Assembly: GCA_031761405.1 (NCBI GenBank)
Contig: JASEVX010000364.1
Span: 83,501-147,500 of the forward strand
Direction of reading: 5' to 3'
Length of the DNA stretch: 64,000 nucleotides
Source of the DNA: Serripes groenlandicus
Lineage: Eukaryota > Mollusca > Bivalvia > Cardiida > Cardiidae
In this document: positions 11,880-25,400 of the stretch, piece after piece
Layout of the letters: each line of letters starts with the position of its first letter
Numbering within the stretch: the stretch's first letter is position 1
Program-made: the position numbers and the translations under genes
Notes under the pieces: model-generated
What the model saw: only the letters and a program-made list of their open reading frames with translations
The model's database searches: none
Told to the model about the DNA's origin: nothing

Positions 11880-12680
11880 AATATTAACAGCTGCGTATCT
11901 TTATTTGAGTACAAAGATAGTTACCATATATATTCGTGAAATTGTTGATGACAACTTGCTAAATGTTCACTTAGACATATGCTTCAAGTGGAGTGATCTA
12001 GTGAGTTCCTATCCAGTAAACAGTTCTCGGCGACTTCCATTTCGGCCTCGTCTTTTTAACACTTTATGTCAAATGAAATCAGTGTTGTTCTTGTACATGA
12101 CGGTTATTTCCGGTGGAAATGACGGACAATCCAATAAATAACTCCTATGTAACGCATTTAAACGACATTATACAGGTATCGCCGAGCCCGGCGAAATGTT
12201 CTACTTCAAGCACGATGTTTTAAAAGTAGGCCAAAACGAACACTACATGCTCTTTCTTTCTTCTTAATGGTTGCATCCAAATAATCTTGTATCTATATGT
12301 AATACCATGAAGAGAGACCATTTATAACAACACGGTCTTACGTGTTTTCCCCAATTTTTCTCAAACGAATGCTCGAGCAACAATGGTGGAATTTTCATTC
12401 TGACCGAGTAGTAAATGAACTGCTAGATATACCGATGACTCATTGCGAAACGGTGGAAACTGCGTCTAAACTTGTGTGTAGTAACAACAATTTAGCACTG
12501 ACCTTTCGGTGTATTTTTTACCGATCCAACACCATGAATATCTCACTGCATTGTCTTGAAATAGGTGTGCGTTGTACACCTTCTAATTTAAATGTTGAAC
12601 CTGTTTACGTGTCAACGTCATTCCTAAGCAAAACAAACTTGTAACAAGCTGTCTCACATAAATTCAGCATTACTTGCCTT
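11880..12680. other. Unrecognised duplicated block
   Basis: Shared with 39595-40500, and in part with 45185-45310 (AAATGAAATCAGTGTTGT). The open frames differ between the copies by stops and show no known domain, so I do not call a gene. Confidence 0.4.
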
Positions 12681-13039
12681 TGAGTTATCGACATATTACA
12701 AACGCCTTATACATGACCAAATAAGTCGCCCGAATTTGAACATAGAATAATCTTCTTTAAAAATTAAGGAGTAAACCAAAAAAAAAAAGAGAAGTAAATT
12801 AATTTTGTGATCCGGGTCTAGAGATGTTTGAATCTTATTACGCACAGAGTCACCTGATTCTCCACTGTCCGTCTACATTCATTTAAGTGCTCGTATATGT
12901 ATGTTTTAACAAAATATCTGCAATTGTAGCCCCATTAGTTTAACACCAATTTACTTACATACGATATCGTTGCATAATGTCAAAAAGACTGCAAATGGCC
13001 ATACGTGGCTCATTATTTAACCTCATAGCAAGATATTAT

Positions 13040-13790
13040 CATCATGAGACAAGGTAAACAGCTTAATGAACCTTTTCAAAACATCACACAAAATGAAACA
13101 AATACCACCGTTCCCGTTCAAAACATGAACATAAAGGTTGTGAAGGTAAAACACTTAACACATCTTTTCAAAACACATCACATAATGACACAAATACCAC
13201 CGTCCACGTTAAAAACATGTACATAAAGGTTTTGAAGGTAAAACACTTTACGAACCTTTTTAAAACATATCGCATAATGCCACAACCACCACCGTTCCCG
13301 TTCAAAACAAAGAACATAAAGGTTTTGAAGGTAAAACAATTAACGAACCTTTTCAAAAACATATCGCATAATGCCACAACTACCATCATTTCCGTTCAAA
13401 AAAAGAATATAAAGATTTTGAAGGTAAAACACTTTACGAACCTTTTCAAAACATATCACATTATGTCACAAATTCCACCGTTCTCGTTCAAATAAAGAGC
13501 ATACAGGTAATGAAGGTAAAATACTTTTCGACCTTGTTCAAAACATATCACATAATGACACAAGTACCAACGCTCCCCTTCAAAACATGAACATAAAGAT
13601 TTTGAAGGTAAAGCACGTAAGGAACCTTTTCAAAACATATCACATAATGACACGAATTCCACCGTTCCCGTTCAAAAAAAGAGCATACAGGTAATGAAGG
13701 TAAAATACTTTACGACCTTGTTCAAAACATATCACATAATGACACAAGGGGACACGCTCCCCTTCAAAACATGAACATAAACAGTGGCGG
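13040..13790 (+). repeat. 92-93 bp minisatellite, about 8 units
   Basis: The phrase GAAGGTAAAACACTT recurs with its GGTA at 13145, 13237, 13330, 13423, 13515, 13607 and 13699, a 92-93 bp step. Units share TTCAAAACATATCACATAATG. The paralogous locus at 40890-41215 has only three to four units. Open frames here are by-products of the repeat. Confidence 0.9.
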
Positions 13791-13798
13791 TCAATCAT

Positions 13799-14171
13799 CC
13801 CTGTGTTCCATAGTCACCAAACCCAAAACCTGTTTTGCGAAACCTATATAGGTTTCGTCGATAATCCGTGCATTAGTCGGTAAACCAAACCTGTTTTACG
13901 GGAGTACATGCATAATACAGCCCTGTGTTCCATAGTAAACACAACGTAAACACGTGTTGTATATGGAGCGGAACGAAACCTACCTGTAGTATGCATGTAC
14001 TCCCGTCAAACAGGTTTGGTTTACCGACTAATGCACGGATTATCGACGAAACCTATATAGGTTTCGCAAAACAGGTTTTGGGTTTGGTGACTATGGAACA
14101 CAGGGCAGGTAGGTTTCGTTCCGCTCCATAGACAAAACGTGTTTACGTTGTGTTTACTATGGAACACAGGG
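13799..14171. mobile_element. MITE with an inverted copy of itself nested inside
   Basis: Both outer ends are CCCTGTGTTCCATAGT and its complement. Inside, a second complete element in reverse orientation occupies about 13922-14104 and is flanked by CAG on both sides, a 3-bp target duplication. The outer element is flanked by CAT and CAG. The paralogous locus at about 41219 lacks the insertion (TCAATCAGGTATGAC). A simpler copy is at 42606-42796. Confidence 0.85.
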
Positions 14172-14567
14172 CAGGTATGACATGTTAACCGTATCATAAC
14201 AAAACAATTCAATCATGTCATAGAGATTAATACGCCCCGTCAGTCTTTGAATATAAGTAAATGCTGTTGATAATGTAACCTGTATCGAATTGTATATACA
14301 TATATACTCTATGCCGTTGTGTTACTGTGATTTCATTTTATTAATATGTATGTAAATTGTAAAAAAGAAAGATTAGCTTATTTACTCAATTGTTAATGTA
14401 GGCAAATGTACGATTAAAGTTGTATTAAGACCTAATCTTTATATTGATTGACAGGAATAATCAGATTGTGTCGTAAAAGCATAAAGGATAATTATAGATC
14501 AATATATATTATGCCTGATTTAAATGTACCGTTGTAAATCAATTTGCCATAATTCGACTTGATCTAT

Positions 14568-14643
14568 ATGGTTGATAATAAACGTCTTTACATTGTCGGT
14601 GTATTTCTCGTTTCTGATTTCCTAATAAATGGAGTTAAATCAG
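14568..14643 (+). CDS. Candidate signal-peptide exon L2
   Basis: ATG opens MVDNKRLYIVGVFLVSDFL followed by INGVKS, ending phase 1 at CAG|GTTCAT. The same exon, also open, lies at 41589 in the duplicated segment. The hydrophobic core is interrupted by an Asp and the donor is weaker than that of L3, so its use is uncertain. Confidence 0.45.
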
Positions 14644-15177
14644 GTTCATGAATACATGTTCAAATATCCTTTCCATTTAAATGTGTACCAGGGGTGATCT
14701 AACAGTAATACGACATTAGGTTTTCTTTCAACACAAATCAAACGGTTATAAAATAAATGTTTTGTTAATGCACATGCACTTGTCGCCATGTGTTTGCTTT
14801 GAACACAACTTATGGATATTGTATCATTACTTCGCTATTGAACGGGAAAAGATGGATGTAAAAAGAACATATTCTCCATTTAAGCCATATCACTTATATT
14901 CAAACGTTATCTATTGCAAATGAATCGACATTAACATCCATGGTGTAAAGGGTAAAGAAGACTGGTTAAACGAACAGAAAGGGTGATTATTTGGACGCGT
15001 GTATCAATTTTCATTTAAAGCACATATTATGGTATTCAAGTTAAGTTTACCTTATTGTTAAAACTAGCAGGAAGTTTCACGTTTTGTCGCACAATAAGAT
15101 ACAATTTAGTTTTTACATTTATATCTAGACTGCTGTCAACTTCAGAGTATTATTTTGCTTGAGACATGACTTTCAGT

Positions 15178-15238
15178 ATGCTCTTTAACTATTTTGGTGT
15201 ATTATTTATAGGTGCTTTAATTTATGGATCGAAAGCAG
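15178..15238 (+). CDS. Unit 1 signal-peptide exon (L3)
   Basis: ATG then LFNYFGVLFIGALIYGSKA, a compact signal peptide, ends after 61 nt in phase 1 at donor CAG|GTATGT, the best donor among the leaders. The homologue at 45847 has the same length and donor. Joining to the FTP exon at 19563 (phase 1, TT) gives Val and keeps the frame. Confidence 0.65.
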
Positions 15239-18200
15239 GTATGTTTATGTTTATTCTATAACAACGGAGTACGTAAATAGGTTTTCCTGAATATAAATAT
15301 GAACTTAATTAATTATCGTATTAAACTTTTAATTTCATATACAAGTATATAGTACATGTATGATATGGTACGAATTAATTAGAGCAGTAATGTTGGAAAC
15401 CGTTTATACAATTATGACTGGATTTCCCAAGATGAAACGGTCATAACTATGCTCCTATACCACTTAAACAACGTGTTGTAAACAATCTTTGCATAGTGAA
15501 GTCGACACCTCTATTCAATGTGTTCACTATAAACAGTATAAAACTCTTCTTAATGTAGAAAGGTATAGTTCATGTTCTCTACCGTACACATACAGAATAA
15601 CAATGTCAATGTATAACATAGTTTCATTTGCAGGTCAAACGTTAATAACATTTTGCTTTATTTGTAGACGCTTAAAAGTTACGTAATAGTATGTCATTAT
15701 CCAAATATGATCAAAAAGGAATTTCTCATGTTTAATGCATAATAAATATATATTGCCAAATTACATACTGTTTCCATTTACTATTGATTATTGATTGGTA
15801 CATTTAATATAATTCTACCTATAGTCTATATTTTATTATGGTGACTTTTTTTAAAAAATTAGTTTGTAACCTACCTCTTTACAACATGAATTAGTCTGCA
15901 GATTGTAGCACTCTGGCCAGCTACATCAAATTGTCCACGAGGAAACAAAAGGAATAACAAAAGATTGTAACTTACGATTCACTGGCAAACGTCTCTGGAT
16001 GGCTCAATACGGCAACACAATTGTCAAAGTGTCCAACACTACATTTCACATCAGGTCAAATTGTCAAAGTGTCCTACACTACCTTTCACATTACTACGCA
16101 CATCATGTCTGACACAACACACGTTCGATTGTCCATTGTTACGGCACCAAATAACTTATGTAGCACTCTGGCCAGCTACATCAAATTGTCCACGAGGAAA
16201 ACACTGGTAAATAAACGAGATCGTATAGTGATACATTTATTTATTTAAATAGGTAAACTATAGTCTCATGACTCTCTCTCTCTCTCTCTCTAAGGCCTAA
16301 CTGTCATTATCTGACTCTCCCCAGAGCCATACTTCTCCTCCCTATCTCTGCATGTCTCTCTATTTATGCAATGTATCTCCCCCTTCCACAAAAACATACA
16401 TTTATATACTACAGGGCTGGCGCCATATACACGTGATAACCCTTATATAGTTATACCCTCATGGATCTAATATCTCACATGTATACCTCTATACCTCTAC
16501 CCTCATTGTGTTACAAAATTGCTTTCTTTTTAGTTACACATTTTCATATGTTAACAGTAAAAAATTGATCAAGGTCTTTTAGTCAAATCTTTCATATTCC
16601 ATCTTGTTAAATATTGTTATTTTCTTGTGGCGACTATGTTTTCAAAGTACGTCTGCATCTGAGAAAAAAATAAATAGAAACAACTAAGATAATGAAATGT
16701 ACCTGTGTGCCATTGAACTGGCACATCTTTTAAATAATGTAGTAAACATGTTTGCTTAAAGTGTTGAAGGGACGAATTCATTTACAGAATGGAGTATTCT
16801 GTTAATATTCACCAAATTTCCGATTTTAGAATCCTTACAGAGAAGAGCGTGACATTAATGTCCAAAATGCATGAAGCAAATGTCTCCCTTTAATATACTG
16901 TGCCCGTCTCAATTTCACCTGTTATTACAGTTGAAAGGACTATTCCTTCAAATTGCAGAGAATCAATGATACGTTAAAAGTTCAAACTTAAACTTGAATT
17001 TTCAAAATGTCCTATGTACAAACAGCATAGCTGTCAACATTCGCAACACCTGATAAACCCTGAACAAGTGTACGACTGCTGAAGAAATTGTTCGGGATCA
17101 AATTTTACAATAGACGCAATGAGGTTGATGCAAGATCATTGTTCGTGCATGAATATTGGTATAATGTCAGGAAAATATTGACAGGTGTACAATTTCCAAA
17201 ACGATTTCTTAGCACTTTTACTTCATACAAAATTCTTTCCAAGCAACTGGCTGCTTTTCCACATAAACTGATCAACCCATTAGTGGAAGACGAATGAATG
17301 AATTTTGTCAAACGTTGGAAAGAATGTTGGGCGAGCTGGGTTTCGAACTCACAACCCGTGGGTCACAGCCCTCGTCGCTACCGACTGAGCTACCGGTGCT
17401 CGGCGATGACAATAATATGCCATGGTATGTGTAACGATGTTTTAACAGTGGAATTCATTCGAAATTTCATATTATTCTAGTATTTACATTTGGATATTTG
17501 TGTTCTTTATTAAGGTATAACAGCCACTTTCGACCTCACACTTTGTTTGGACACACTTATCTATCTTAAATTGAACAATTTCACATCGTAGAAAGAAAAA
17601 CTATTTAGCCGAACTACCTTTAAATCAATTATTTGCGTATTCATGCTAGCAGTTTTTAAATCCCTTTTGACTGAATTTGTTATATGTAATTGATATGTGA
17701 AGGACTTCTATAAAAATAAATGTCATTGATCTACACGTCACATTGCTACTCCAGAAAATACGTTTGTATTTACACACAACAAGCGCTATAAATTGACAAC
17801 ATTTGGTTATATGTATGCGTACCGCTTCTCAATGTGTGATATACATGTCAAATAATGGAAAAAATGGAAACCATGGGGGCTGGTCTTTTAAGTCATCAAC
17901 GTTTGGATTGAAACGAATTTAACGTTACTGGATTTAAATACAAGAAGTTCTGTCCTTAGCATCACGCGAAAAGGATCTTAGTGCAATATCACTGCTTGTG
18001 TTTAATATCAACATGTACTGCATCCGGTTTGAATATTTATTTGTATTTTTCTGTTTTTATTATAAATGGAGTAAAAGCAGGTATTTTCTTATAAATTTAT
18101 AATTGAGATGTGTACACGTCTTAAGAAGGAAACGTTATAATGAACATATCATCTGAATTATATGCTGTTTTCGAACACTGTTTACATTATTAATATTTAT

Positions 18201-19379
18201 AAATGATCAAACCGGATTGAACTGCATATAAGTATTGGTAATTGGTAACATTTTCACATTTTGAGTATATTTTAGAACTACTTCCGAGGTCTTACTTGAG
18301 TTTATGAGTTAAGCTTTAGGTTTACGATTAACGTCCGAGGTGTTTGTTCAGTAAACGAGTTCAGTCAAATGGTTCCGATTGACGTCGAACAATTCTGCTT
18401 ATCTGGCTACTGTCATTAAATTTCAAACGTTTAATAGTTCCCAACCTTAGCGTATGCGTCTTTTGCTTCATATATATATGTACCCCACTGAAACCCTACG
18501 AACGTACATGTATTTATCGATAATGTTGTTAAGTTATTATATATTGCAATGTAGACTTTGCTTATAATATATGAACAAGTATCACAAGACGTACACGAAG
18601 ATTACACCGTAATAGCGTACAACGCCGTTCCTGGTCATCGTTGAATGTGCATGTGTTGTAACGGGTGTTCTATATACCGTACTTACCATTGAACTGATGA
18701 TACGTGATTTATATAACCGAGTGAAAACGAGTGTGTCAGCGTGAGTTTGTTTACCATTAATGTTCAATATGATTATTTGTAATACAACTAATAACAATCT
18801 CGTGAAAAGCACATGCGCGTAAATATTCCTCCAAAGTCTAATGATGAATTCGTTCTTGATAGTATATAATACATATTCGATTGATAAACACTGTGAAGTG
18901 TTGCTTAAAGTCAACAACATCATTTAAAGAAAAACAAACAATTTTAACTCGCGTATATATCATTATAACTGAAACGCTGTTTACAGTCAATGTACCTTGA
19001 CCACCGTGGACTTAAGACTTTCAGTGTCTTACAAAAAATGCCAGGCTCTTTCGACCGGCCATAAATCGGCCATTTCCGTAAGTTTCCAAATATGAAATAG
19101 CACGCACAAATATCTTGTTAGCCGATTAGTAAAGATATTTTTGGAAAACTATTATCAACGGTATTGGTGCGACGAATATGAGATACCCGAGATAAGCTAT
19201 CATTCACAATAAAAGGTAATGCGGTTGCTATATTTATATACAGGTATAACAAGTATCTAGGTCATTGACTGTTAAGTAAGTGTATATTTACTTGCGTATG
19301 ACACATTTCATAAAACCCTTGTAAATAAATGCATTAAAATAACGTATTGAATATAAGTTAATGTATATAAACCAGAAAG

Positions 19380-19411
<32 letters not shown>

Positions 19412-22400
19412 AACAATTTAATGACACATCTGATATATGAATTATAATAGTTAGAAATATCTTGTTCATAATAATGTGTTTCTCCTCCTTAGACGGATTT
19501 CTTCACATTCAAAAGTTAAACTTTTCAACTGATTCGACGGATATGACGGTACTTTTTTTCAGTTTCAACCAATGTTGCAATCAATAAAACAGTAACTTCA
19601 AGTTCTTTAACTTTTGCCGGCTGGAATGAGTTGGACAACATAGTTGATGGGTACATTGGAAGAGACGGAAATAAGTGTGAATGTTGTGCAGCAACGCAAC
19701 TCGAAGCTGATCCTTGGGTAACGGTTGATCTAGGACAGGAATATTGGATAGACAATGTCGTTGTTTATGGAAGAACTGACACAGACTATTTACCTCGTAC
19801 GTATACTATTATATACCATCGTTTTTTTCTATTAAACATCCTTAAAATATGAAATAATAATGAAATGTATACCTCGAAATATTGTATGCTGAATAATAAG
19901 CATTATATGCAGGTCACCTAGTTATTAGTCATATCAGGGGAGCCTGGTATCCTACCTATTTTACAGCATTCCTTCGCCAGTACATAGTACTTAGTACCGT
20001 CCTATCCAGTCAATATGCTGCATTTCCCATACCCTTTGAATTGCATTGGTGGAAGGAAATGAAGTTGCTTAAACTTACAAACGTCAAATGTCAAAATATA
20101 AAAATTGATCGAGTAGAGATTTTAATAACCATGTCCCATGGAGTAAAACCCAAACTCGCTACATTTTGAGCTGCCAGAAATCGGACAGATTGCTTATCCA
20201 TTTGAGTTTTTAAAGTCTGTGTCAGCCACTAGTAAACAGCCAGGCTGGAGCAAACATACGCACTGTTTATCTAAGCTCGAAGCAGTGCACGTCCCGTTTG
20301 GAAACACAGCAGAGATACGAAACGTTGCTTTTATTTAGCTACCCTTGGTCGAAGTATTATGGGCTATCGTTATCTGAAACAACCAGATCTCTACATATTG
20401 AATTGTTTCTCGATAGGAAATCACCCCGAGTACTGTTGTATAGTACTACATGTAAATAAAGAGTTATCAGTCTCTAACCTTTCTTATGAACGTTCAGGCG
20501 TATGTATTGACTAGGCCGATTCAGCATTTTTAGTTCAGCCAATAGTTTAATGGAATGGTTCTTTAGCATATCGGGTAATTGTATCTAAGTATCTTTTGGG
20601 ACTATCCGAATGATTTAAACCCATAAACAAAATACGTGACTTAAGAATTGGTTTAAACACGTATGCATGCGCCAATTTAGATCCATTTTCTTTCCTACAT
20701 ATTGACATTAATCTAAGTGACAGTATTGATAGTGTTCGGAGTGTGAACAGATTGCCAAAAAAATGGGCGTCAGTCAATATAACAGGGAAATTGCTTATTA
20801 CGAAGCATAGTGCTGTTTGCAGTGACATGACAGGGTTCATAGTTTGACTTTTACAATTCTTTATGTACAATTAATTATGTTTTCTTTTCAGAAAGTTTTC
20901 TTGGCTTACAGCTTCATTTTACGAACTCTTCTGGCTTACAGGGTGATGAGATTTACAAAGTTGAAGGAGAAGGTTGGATTAACTTTGTTAATGTGACCGT
21001 ACAACAACATTTACAAAGTCGTTATGTTACCTTAGTATTGAAAGGGAGTGCTAGGGCACTTCCGGTTTGTGAATTGGAAGTATATGGCTCAGGTAAACAT
21101 GTTTTACTTTATCAATGTCGTTATTGTTTAACATGCGATGGTTGGGGCTAACTGTAAATGTTGTTTAAGTAGCATATCGGTACAAAACAAAAAACGGAAT
21201 TGTTGGTTGCTAGTTGATGATCATATTTGTATACGTCCGTCACGACGTATGTAGTTCCGTTGTATTCTTCCCACATTTTGTTTTTTAAGGCAGCCTACTT
21301 ATTGATGATGACAACGCGAGCTTTTTGTTATTTTGAATTCGGTAGACTGTTGTAAAGAAAAGAAATAAAGTCGATTTCAAAATACCAAACATGTATACCA
21401 TGACTTCTCAAAACTAGTCGAAAGTGAAATAAGGTCTATGCATAATTTGGAAACCGGACTGATATGATGGCATGAAGTGTTACATAGAACGAATTACTAG
21501 CTGCCATGGGTTTTACTATTTCGTGAGTGGATATGTTAGAGGATCAACATAGGAACATTTCTACAATATAAAATAAAATAGGAACTGCATATTATATTAT
21601 TCTTTGAGAGAAGATTTTTAAATTTAGATGCAATATCTCTATCAGGTCCCTACTCCTGGTGGTCAATGTCGATTTCAAAGAATCTGGCACGTAGGTTAAT
21701 TATTATTACCAAACGTCAGCGCCGTATTATACAGTAATAAATAGATGTTATGTTTTAATCATATATAGATATATAAATATATATAAATATTGATATATAT
21801 TTATGGAGATAGATAAACATGTACTAGTAGTTTATCATTCAAACAAATACATCAGATGCATTAGTTTATGACATGTTTATGTTAAATAAAAGGAATCCTG
21901 ATCGAATGATTACAATATATTGACGTATCTGAAACAAGAATGCTAACCAACCAAACTCTCGTAAAGAGAAATACATTGTTCACAACATTGTGCCTCTTCT
22001 CTCCGAAACATAATGAATTATACATACTAACTGCTAAGTCGGGCCTTTTTTACATTCAAGAAGTATACTTTTCGATTGACGGAGGAATATGCCGATATTA
22101 TTTTCAGTTTCGACCAATGTTGCAGTCAATAGTACAGTTACATCAAGTTCAACTTCTACATATGGACCCTTCTGGGCTGAGTTGGACAACATTGTTGATG
22201 GGAACATTAAGAGAGACGGAAACACGTGTAAATGTTGTGCTGCAACAAAACAAGAAGCTGATCCTTGGATAACGGTTGATCTAGGAGAAGAATATTGGAT
22301 AGACAATTTCGTAGTTTACGGAAGAACGGATGACTCCGCGCATATACATCGTACGATTTAGATATTAATCCATTGAATATTGAATTGGACATTTTTTAAA

Positions 22401-25400
22401 GAATGAAATAATTACGAAATGCATATAGATAAATATTGTATGCTGATTCATTGGAGCTATATGCTGTTTACCTAGTTATGAGTTATATCATCATGTTCAG
22501 AAATTGTACCCATTTTTACAACATTCCTTCACCAGTACTACATGATTCTATCAAGGCAACATCCTGCCTTTCCCATATCATACCAGTTAAAACACATTGG
22601 TGGAGGAATAATAAGTTTGCTTCAATTAGCATATGTCAAATGTCAAAATTAAAAAAGACATGACGGAGATGCAATTCGTATTTTCATGATCCAAGGATTC
22701 ACACGAAACTCGTTACCTTTTGAGCTGACACGGCAGAAATACATTGTCGGAGGTATTATGAGGTCTAATAAGGTTGCCACAACTAGCATATATCAAATAA
22801 AAAAATGCCCAACCCCTTGATTGCGTTAAGTCAGTGTCAGCCGCTTCTATACGGGACTCTGTCAATTATTTGATCCATAAACAAAACATGCATACATTAT
22901 TTTCCATCTTGTCGACATAAAGTGACAGTATTATTAATCTATGCATACAGAATGCCCATAGATTGGATGAAAGTGTGTTTAACGGGGAAAACCGCTTAGC
23001 GTGATTCATATGAATTGTTCAGTGACTTGATTATTACTACGTTAAACGTTTCTCTTTCAGAAAGTTTATCTGGCTTACAGATTCATTTCACAGACAATTC
23101 TGGATTACACGGTGATGGATTCTTCACAGTTGAAGGGGATGGTTGGATTGACTTTGTTAATGTGACCGTACAAGAACAGTTACAAAGTCGTTATGTTACC
23201 TTATTAGTGAAAGGAATTGGTAGGACACTTCTGGTTTGTGAATTGGAAGTGTATGGCACAGGTAGGCACGTCTGCATTTATCGTTATCGTTTTTAACAAG
23301 CTATGTTTAAAAACGGAACTGATGGTTACTTATATATAACCATTTTAATAAAGACGTATGCAGACCCGTTTTATTTTTTCACAAATTTAACATTTTCTGT
23401 ATTAATACAATTTCTTTTCTTGGAATGTCAATCTGGGATATATTTCATAGTTTCGAGGCGAGGTTCGAAAATAAATAAGTGCCTGATTTCCCCGCGGCCC
23501 ATGGTATACGCGTCCGAAAAGCAATCGAAGTAAAATAGGTTTTCTTTCCTAAATGCAAATTTAAACTGATATTTCATTATTACTTTAAGGTTTTAAGCAT
23601 GACATTGTTTTTATTTCTTGTTACACTTTTAACGTTAATATGGAATATTTGAACTCTTTCACCACAATAGCCGCTTAAATGGGACGAAAAGTATATGCGC
23701 TGTAGTTGCATGTATGCGTTATTGAGAACAGATGCAAATACCATATATTCTACCGCAGGTGCAAGTTCCACATCCTCGACCATATATCCAGGAACCACAT
23801 CCTTGACTACATATCCAGGTACCACAACCTCGACCATATATCCAGCTACAACATCATCTACAATAGATCAAGGTACATTAGTATCGACTACACATGCAAG
23901 TACAACTTCTTCGACTACTTATGCAGGTACAATACCTTCAACAACAGTAATTATATGCTTTGCATATCGAAGGTAAAGTAAAGTCCAACAAAGTTACATA
24001 CAATCTTAAAGCATATATGATCGCGTAGAATATTCTACACCATACAATAAGTCAATGTAAGAACACGCGCTGATATCATCACGCCGTATGTTTTGGTGTC
24101 AGGAATAAAACCACCGGTTGTTTGTTAAGTTATCCTGGGTAACGCCATGGTTTAGTGGAACTACCGTTGAAGGCGATATAAACGACCATACAAACAAACT
24201 GTTAATATGTATGGGCTTCAAATACATTATCATTTCAATTCAAAAGTAAAGTTAAGTTTTCCTTTTTTTTTTAAATAAATATTTAAATGTGTTTAAGTGA
24301 AAAAACTCTTCGTTCATTAATACATTTATGTCTAGAGTTGCCTCTCTTCGCCTAGAGATAGTCAGTTTCGAATGTAAAGGAAAGTGATCAGAGTCATCGC
24401 GAGCAGCAACATCAAAATACATGACATACGGAAATAATTCTGATGAAGCTATACAATCTAATCTACTACACTTCTTCAATTGTTTGCAGTGCACGTAAAG
24501 TTCCAACACAATCATCAAACAGGCAATCATTTAGTACGTGTATACCATGGATGCAGCATAATTCAACAGGAGACTCTGCAATTCATTATATTTGCTGTTA
24601 TCTTTATTATTACGTTGATATACATAGACATAGACATATTTTATTTGGTAATAAAGGCCTCCGGCCTAAAATACAACATGTAAATACATCAAATAGAGTG
24701 AAGCAAACAATAAATATTGGTGGTATTCAAATAAACATATACATTTGTAAGCTTTTATGATTAAACAATTATAGTTTAGCAGAAAAAGTTGTAAATGAAA
24801 ATATATTTATTGTTATAGTTTTTAAACATTTCAATATAGTAACAGATATTTGGTTGATATTGAAAAGAATTGTTGGAAATACGAACGTATCTGAATTGCA
24901 TTGTTTAGAATATAATCCCAAGATACCAGTCTGGATATTTATACTGAAGCAAGTATTCAATATTTTGATTAAGTAATATAATTTCATTTTTGCCATTCAT
25001 ATAATCAGGTATTTAAAATTACTACGTGTTAAGACCCTCAACAATTCATTTTGAGAGTTTCTGCTATTTACTAGTTATTGAAGATTATTTCGATAAAAAT
25101 ACTCCTTTTTAGATTTGCTTATGCGTTTAAAGTTAACTTTTGCTTCAATGTATTTGTTAAGGTAAGAGTTCTAGTTTGTTAAATGAGATTTTAGTAAAAG
25201 AAAAAAAAAATTGGCAAGTTAACATGTATTGTCCATCCAGGGCTCGTTAGGCATAATCTTAGTTTGTGTTCCTGAAATATCTTTCATACGAATTGCTGAG
25301 ACCTTTTATGTATTAATAATAATTTGAATTCAATCATATACATCTGAACCAATTAATAATTGCATATTTTCAGAGAGGAAGGTTAAGTTTTCCTGATTGA

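Larger units (their letters stand above)
11330..14760 (+). repeat. Segmental duplication, copy 1 (partner 39235-41770)
   Basis: Matches run in the same order as 39235-41770: CAATTGTCAACGCCG, the cattcttaatggttgcatcc region, the 92-bp minisatellite, GTATGACATGTTAACCGTAT and leader exon L2. Differences are insertions: about 225 bp at 11727-11950 (LINE 3'-tail-like, ending in repeated TTAC) and a MITE at 13799-14171. Confidence 0.85.
21760..24110 (+). repeat. Segmental duplication, copy 2 (partner 8490-10700)
   Basis: Intact counterpart of the unit 0 block, collinear over introns and exons. Confidence 0.85.

Noticed and set aside
13044..13495. Repetitive Lys-rich frames (KVLKVKHFTN type)
   Set aside because: Product of the 92-bp minisatellite; frames break between units.
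13040..13790. CRISPR-like array of regular repeats
   Set aside because: Units are head-to-tail repeats without unique spacers in a eukaryotic sequence.
13925..14212. Short frames with repeated SKHNVNT and WSGTKPTC
   Set aside because: Generated by the inverted arms of the nested MITE.
18582..18923. 113-codon minus-strand frame
   Set aside because: No domain, signal peptide or splice context recognised; it lies in the first intron of unit 1.
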